Of a DNA stretch of 44,105 nucleotides, positions 40,683 through 44,105 are shown piece by piece. This DNA comes from Thauera butanivorans NBRC 103042 (GTDB lineage: Bacteria > Pseudomonadota > Gammaproteobacteria > Burkholderiales > Rhodocyclaceae): positions 1 to 44,105 of the forward strand of contig NZ_BCUG01000050.1 in the NCBI RefSeq assembly GCF_001591165.1. Reading direction: 5' to 3'. Every line of letters begins with the position of its first letter. Position 1 is the first letter of the stretch. The position numbers were made by a program, and so were the translations under genes. The notes below the pieces were generated by a model. That model was not told the origin of the DNA. It saw nothing but the letters and a program-made list of their open reading frames with translations, and did not search any database.

Positions 40683-41543
40683 TTACTCGAAGCCGACGAC
40701 GGCCTTCATCGTCAGGCGCCCGTTCTCGTCGGTCCACAATTCGGCCGAATCCGGCCCGGTGATGCGGCCGCAGACGTCGAAGCGGTGGATGTCGAACAGC
40801 GGCCCGACGGCGCGGAACGAGAAGCGGGTGATGCGCTTGTCCGGGTGGGCCTGGCGGAAGGCTTCGAGCAGCAGCGTGGCAATCAGCGGGCCATGCACGA
40901 TCAGGCCCGGATAGCCCTCGACCTGGGTCACGTAGGGATGGTCGTAGTGGATGCGGTGGCCGTTGAAGGTCAGCGCCGAATAGCGGAACAGCAGCACCGG
41001 GTCGGGATCGATGCTGCGGCGGAAGTCGGCCTGCGCCGGCACCGCCTCGCCCGCCAGCTTGCCGCCGCCGGGCGAGGCGTTGCGATAGACGATGTCGTGC
41101 TCTTCGACCAGCGCGGCGGCGCCGTCGGCGCCCGAGATGGTGTGCTCGACGGTGACGAACACCAGGTCGCCGCTGCGGCCGCTCTTGCGCTCGCAACTCA
41201 GGATGCGGGACACCCGGCGCAGGCTTTCGCCGACGCGCAGGGGCCGCTCGAAGCGCAGCCGCCCGCCCGCCCACATCCGGTTGGGCAGTTCGACCGGCGG
41301 CAGGAAGCCGCCGCGCCGGGGGTGGCCGTCGGGGCCGATCTCGCTGGCGCGCGCATTGGGCGTGAAATACACCCAGTGCCACAGCGGCGGCAGCGCATCA
41401 CCGTCGGCGATGGCCGACGGCTCATGGTCGAACGTGGCGGCCAGCGCCTGGGCGATGCGCAGATCGACGCGGTCGCTGCGAACTTCCTCCCGCCCCACCC
41501 ACGCTGCCAGATCGGCGTTCGTGCTGTTGGCCCCAGTCTCCAT
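40683..41543 (-). CDS. FAS1-like/HTD2-type hydratase, mesaconyl-C4-CoA hydratase-like, 286 aa
   Basis: A double-hotdog protein of the MaoC/HTD2 class. The N-half contains ALPPLWHWVYFTP and GPDGHPRRGGFLPPVELPNRMW; the C-half has LFRYSALTFNGHRIHYDHPYV (the hydratase-2 active-site motif with Asn and His), GYPGLIVHGPLIATLLLEAF and RFSFRAVGPLFD. Proteins of this build include 3-methylfumaryl-CoA (mesaconyl-C4-CoA) hydratase, which forms citramalyl-CoA. It is the first gene of the operon. AAGGAGAG lies just before ATG 41543; a further 33 codons upstream are open but would cover the control region. Confidence 0.87.
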   Translation of the reverse strand: METGANSTNADLAAWVGREEVRSDRVDLRIAQALAATFDHEPSAIADGDALPPLWHWVYFTPNARASEIGPDGHPRRGGFLPPVELPNRMWAGGRLRFERPLRVGESLRRVSRILSCERKSGRSGDLVFVTVEHTISGADGAAALVEEHDIVYRNASPGGGKLAGEAVPAQADFRRSIDPDPVLLFRYSALTFNGHRIHYDHPYVTQVEGYPGLIVHGPLIATLLLEAFRQAHPDKRITRFSFRAVGPLFDIHRFDVCGRITGPDSAELWTDENGRLTMKAVVGFE

Positions 41544-41564
41544 AAACTCTCCTTTTCCACACAT

Positions 41565-41583
41565 ATGTTTTTCTGCGAAACAT
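41565..41583. promoter_or_regulatory. Palindromic LysR-type operator candidate
   Basis: ATGTTT (41565-41570) and AAACAT (41578-41583) are a perfect inverted repeat with a 7-bp centre. It contains the T-N11-A pattern (T41568, A41580) of LysR binding sites. It lies in the 161-bp gap between the divergent hydratase operon and the LysR gene, 22 nt from the hydratase start. Confidence 0.6.
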
Positions 41584-41704
41584 GATCCGCCCGGTGCCGA
41601 ACGATCACAATTCGCCATTCCTTTACCCTGCCTTAACGACAATCGAAGCCCCGAACGCCCATCGAAGCCATAACATTCGAGGGGATAATGACCGGAACGA
41701 CGGC

Positions 41705-42643
41705 ATGAACATCGATCTGCGCGACCTGACCCTCTTCAGTCTCATCGCCGAAACCAAGAGCCTGACGAAAGCTGCGGAGCGCAATTACCTGTCGCTTCCC
41801 GCAGTCAGCGCGCGCGTGAAGAACCTCGAAGCCAATGCCGGCGTGCGGCTGCTGTACCGCACGCCGCGCGGCGTCGCGCTGACGCCGGCCGGCCAGAGCC
41901 TGCTGCGGCATGCGCGCACGGTGCTGAGCGAGATCGAGCACATGAAATCGGAGTTGCAGCGCTTCGGCGAAGGGGTGCAGGGCAGCATCCGGATCTTCGC
42001 CAACACCACGGCCGTCACCGAGTTCATGCCCGAAGTGCTCGCCACCTTCCTCGCCGCCCATCCCAAGGTCGACGTCAATCTGCAGGAGCGCCCCACTTCG
42101 GAAATCATCCGCGGCGTGCTGGACGGCACCACCGACCTGGGCATCACTTCCGGCCCGATCACCGCCGACGGACTCGAACTCCATACCTTCAGCACCGACC
42201 GCCTGGTGCTGGCCGTCACCCCGGGACACCCGCTCGAAGCGCTCGACAAGGTTCGCTTCGCCGACATCATCGACTACGACTACATCGGCCTGCACCAGGG
42301 CAGCACCCTGCAGGCCTTCGTCGACCAGTTGATGCAGAACGCGCGCAAGCGGCTGCACATCCGGGTCCAGGTGAGCAACTTCGAATCGGTCTGCCGCATG
42401 GTCGAAGCCGGCGTCGGCGTCGGCATCGTCCCCGAGTCCGCCGCGCGGCGGAACAGCAAGACCATGGCGATCTCGATCAAGACGCTCGACGAGGACTGGG
42501 CGCTACGCGAGCGCCACGTGCTGTCGCGCTGCGGCGACTCGCTGCCGAGCCATACGCTGGCACTGATCGAAAGCATCATGGACTACCCCGGCCATGCGGA
42601 GAGCCGGGCGGGCATCCTCCCGCCCTCCGGCGGGGCTTCCTGA
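41705..42643 (+). CDS. LysR-family transcriptional regulator, 312 aa
   Basis: The winged HTH (DLRDLTLFSLIAETKSLTKAA, SLPAVSARVKNLEANAGVRLLYRTPRGVALTPAG given here as residues 4-24 and about 30-62) is followed by a periplasmic-binding-like effector domain (IRIFANTTAVTEFMPEVLATF, GVLDGTTDLGITSG, CRMVEAGVGVGIVPESA). It is divergent from the dicarboxylate/CoA operon and probably activates it when the acid or its CoA ester is present. ATG 41705 is chosen as the domain begins immediately; the open frame extends to 41582 over the operator. Near its end CCCGCC-CTCC-GGCGGG could form a small hairpin. Confidence 0.92.
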   Translation: MNIDLRDLTLFSLIAETKSLTKAAERNYLSLPAVSARVKNLEANAGVRLLYRTPRGVALTPAGQSLLRHARTVLSEIEHMKSELQRFGEGVQGSIRIFANTTAVTEFMPEVLATFLAAHPKVDVNLQERPTSEIIRGVLDGTTDLGITSGPITADGLELHTFSTDRLVLAVTPGHPLEALDKVRFADIIDYDYIGLHQGSTLQAFVDQLMQNARKRLHIRVQVSNFESVCRMVEAGVGVGIVPESAARRNSKTMAISIKTLDEDWALRERHVLSRCGDSLPSHTLALIESIMDYPGHAESRAGILPPSGGAS

Positions 42644-42801
42644 CGTAGCAGCCCCTCGCGTATCGCCAGCCATGGACCGCGTCGGCTGCGGGGTTTCCCA
42701 CATGGGAGCATGGATGGAGGAAGCGGGAGTGGCTGATGGCGCGATCCTGCGCGGCGTGCAGAGCAGTTCAGCGAAGGATTTTTCCAGCAGCCAGCCGGCG
42801 G

Positions 42802-43096
42802 TCAGGATTGGAGCGGCGGCCACTGCCGAGCAGCGTGCAGGATACGCAGCACGCGCACCAGGTCGCCGGCCAGGTCATAGACGATGAACGATGATGTAGT
42901 TCTGGTGCGCGACCAGTTCGCGAGTGCCGGCGATGCGGCCAGGCCGACCCAAGCCGGGATGATCGAGCAGGCGGCCCGCCTTCTCGGCAAACAACTCATC
43001 CAAAGCCAGGGCGGCGACGGGGTTGTCGGCCTCGATGTAGTCGTAGATTTCGTCACGGTCTTGGGTCGCCTCTGGCGTCCAGAACAGCTCCATCAT
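42802..43096 (-). pseudogene. ParE/RelE-type toxin gene, frameshifted by a 7-bp tandem duplication
   Basis: From ATG 43096 the protein reads MELFWTPEATQDRDEIYDYIE and ELVAHQNYIIV, standard for ParE/RelE toxins, and then runs out of frame to stop. The normal ending (YDLAGDLVRVLRILHAARQWPP) is in another frame, up to the stop at 42802. At 42881-42894 the + strand has ACGATGA twice in a row. Removing one copy joins IIV to YDLAGD and gives 288 nt, exactly 95 codons plus stop, the normal length. The start overlaps the antitoxin stop (ATGA). The toxin as written lacks its last beta-strand and catalytic end, so it should be inactive. Confidence 0.88.
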
Positions 43097-43380
43097 TTGG
43101 CTGCTTCAAGGCGGCGACGGGTGGCCGACCGCTTGGCCGCGAACCTGGCTTCTACCTCTGCCGCCGAAATCAGATCGCCCGCATTGGCCGAGTCCAGGCC
43201 GATCTGCACCTGCTGGCGAAACCAAGCATCATGTGCGGCCGCTTCCTGCTGCTGGCGCACGAAATCGCGCATGAAGTCGCGCAGCAATTGCGCGCCCGTG
43301 CGGTCGCGGGACTTGGCAGCCATGGTGAATTCGTTTTTCAGTTCCTGATCCACCCGGAAGGTAAACGTAGCCTCGCTCAT
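43093..43380 (-). CDS. RelB/DinJ/ParD-like ribbon-helix-helix antitoxin, 95 aa
   Basis: The N-terminus SEATFTFRVDQELKNEFTMAA is a ribbon-helix-helix DNA-binding strand and helix. The C-terminal half (DAGDLISAAEVEARFAAKR-like, with SATRRRLEAAK at the end) would wrap the toxin. It neutralises the ParE/RelE toxin and represses the operon. ATG 43380 is used since the fold begins there; 34 further upstream codons are open but cross the promoter. It remains intact while the toxin is broken. Confidence 0.87.
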   Translation of the reverse strand: MSEATFTFRVDQELKNEFTMAAKSRDRTGAQLLRDFMRDFVRQQQEAAAHDAWFRQQVQIGLDSANAGDLISAAEVEARFAAKRSATRRRLEAAK

Positions 43381-43396
43381 GGCATGACTCTCATGT

Positions 43397-43424
43397 GTTA
43401 CAGAACAAGTGCAGCGTAGCACAA
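43397..43424 (-). promoter_or_regulatory. Possible promoter of the toxin-antitoxin operon
   Basis: On the minus strand TTGTGC (43424-43419) and TGTAAC (43402-43397) are 16 bp apart, ending 16 nt before the antitoxin ATG. GTGC/GCAC inside it (43409-43422) makes a short dyad that the antitoxin might bind. Confidence 0.4.
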
Positions 43425-43633
43425 ACCGAGTGCTGACATTCTCCACGGTCAGAACTTCGGCGTCTCCTTCGGCTGCGTGCAAGTTCTCGATAAATCTGCT
43501 GTGTCGAGCTACGACGCAGTCCAGTGAAGTGCCGGGATGGAGTCAAAAAAAAACGGCCTGGCGAACCATGGGTCAGCCAAGCCGCAATTCGTTCCGGAAA
43601 TCAGCAGGAGGGGAGAGGAGCGATCTCCGGACG
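43425..43633. other. Intergenic stretch without recognisable gene
   Basis: Between the antitoxin promoter and the etfA terminator region I see no convincing coding frame. A run of nine A (43548-43556) is present but has no hairpin directly next to it. Confidence 0.5.
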
Positions 43634-43681
43634 AAAAAACCATCGACGGTACGCGGGGACAGCCGTGCCGGCGCCGTCCCC
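43634..43681 (-). terminator. Possible terminator of etfA
   Basis: On the minus strand GGGGAC and GTCCCC (43681-43655) can form a long GC-rich stem-loop 9 nt past the etfA stop. A run of six T (43639-43634) comes about 15 nt later, with a tiny ACC/GGT hairpin before it. The wide gap makes an intrinsic terminator uncertain. Confidence 0.4.
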
Positions 43682-43689
43682 GGCCCGGC

Positions 43690-44105
43690 TCAGAGCGCCG
43701 CGGTCAGTTCCGGCACGACCTCGAACAGATCGCCCACCAGGCCGTAGTCGGCCACCTGGAAGATCGGCGCCTCCGGGTCCTTGTTGATCGCCACGATCAC
43801 CTTCGAGTCCTTCATCCCCGCCAGGTGCTGGATCGCCCCCGAGATGCCCACCGCGATGTACAGCTGCGGCGCGACGATCTTGCCCGTCTGGCCCACCTGG
43901 TAGTCGTTGGGCACGAAGCCCGCATCGACCGCCGCACGGCTCGCGCCCAGTGCCGCGCCCAGCTTGTCCGCCAGCGGCTCGAGCAGCGTGTGGTAGTTCT
44001 CCCCGCTGCCCACGCCCCGGCCGCCCGAGACGATGACCTTGGCCGCACCCAGTTCAGGGCGCTCGCTCTTGGTCAGCTCGCGGCCGGCCAGCGCCGCCAC
44101 GCCCA
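43690..44105 (-). CDS. etfA: Electron transfer flavoprotein alpha subunit, C-terminal part (runs off window)
   Basis: The visible 137 or so residues are the FAD-binding domain of Etf[75 protein letters not shown] and [18 protein letters not shown] takes electrons from acyl-CoA dehydrogenases, such as the one at 39410-40576, and passes them to the quinone pool. The upstream part and probably etfB lie beyond the right edge. It ends at TGA 43692-43690. Confidence 0.95.
   Translation of the reverse strand, partial: GVAALAGRELTKSERPELGAAKVIVSGGRGVGSGENYHTLLEPLADKLGAALGASRAAVDAGFVPNDYQVGQTGKIVAPQLYIAVGISGAIQHLAGMKDSKVIVAINKDPEAPIFQVADYGLVGDLFEVVPELTAAL

Noticed and set aside
1-44105. tRNA, rRNA, insertion sequences, integrase or phage genes
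   Set aside because: Searched by eye for cloverleaf-like T-loops, transposase motifs and terminal repeats; none found that I can support.

Overview
The window looks like chromosomal DNA of a high-GC betaproteobacterium. Gene content (class Ia ribonucleotide reductase behind a cobalamin riboswitch, TRAP dicarboxylate uptake with CoA-ester genes, an NsrR/hemerythrin pair, a type VI secretion accessory island) would fit Rhodocyclales such as Thauera, Azoarcus or Aromatoleum. That placement is inference from gene style, not from a marker gene.

Region 1 (1-11386, + strand) is a type VI secretion (T6SS) effector island built as two similar cassettes. Cassette A: the 3' end of a vgrG, a DUF2169 adaptor-like gene, a DUF4150 (PAAR-like) tip, an Ntox15/Tde-type DNase effector with an HxxD motif, and its GAD-like/Tdi1-type immunity gene, closed by a strong terminator. 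A low-GC stretch with a small ORF and an orphan immunity-like gene follows. Cassette B: a vgrG lacking its 5' half, DUF6484, a second DUF2169, a ketosynthase-like gene broken by a one-base frameshift, a DUF4150-GHH2 nuclease effector, and a repeat-rich (beta-propeller-like) putative immunity protein. The two vgrG 3' ends share a 226-bp repeat with only two mismatches, so recombination probably shuffles or adds tips and toxins here.

Region 2 (11500-22520) is mostly housekeeping and regulation: a bile-acid/Na+ symporter-family gene divergent from an AraC regulator, an AI-2E-family permease, a YbaK deacylase, a two-gene unit made of a proline-rich lipoprotein and a four-helix membrane TIR protein, a SAM methyltransferase, NsrR divergent from a hemerythrin, a soluble CZB chemoreceptor, a D-2-hydroxyacid dehydrogenase and pdxH.

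Region 3 (22548-28152) holds a consensus-like promoter, a complete cobalamin riboswitch, a 10-bp hairpin at the start of a GNAT gene, then nrdA-nrdB. This implies that B12 represses the oxygen-dependent class Ia enzyme. A medium-chain dehydrogenase that has lost its nucleotide-binding domain follows.

Region 4 (28256-41543, - strand) is a long catabolic gene train: mesaconyl-C4-CoA hydratase-like, acyl-CoA dehydrogenase, MmgE/PrpD, class III CoA-transferase, CitE-like lyase, TRAP DctP-Q-M, VOC, thioesterase, MFS, a DctM remnant, an L-threonate dehydrogenase-like gene and an AEC transporter. A divergent LysR gene (41705-42643), with a 19-bp palindrome between, probably controls it. The likely job is uptake and CoA-dependent cleavage of a branched C5 dicarboxylate (mesaconate, itaconate, citramalate or methylsuccinate) to acetyl-CoA and pyruvate.

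Region 5 (42802-44105) has a type II toxin-antitoxin pair whose ParE/RelE toxin is frameshifted by a 7-bp tandem duplication, then the C-terminal part of etfA running off the window.
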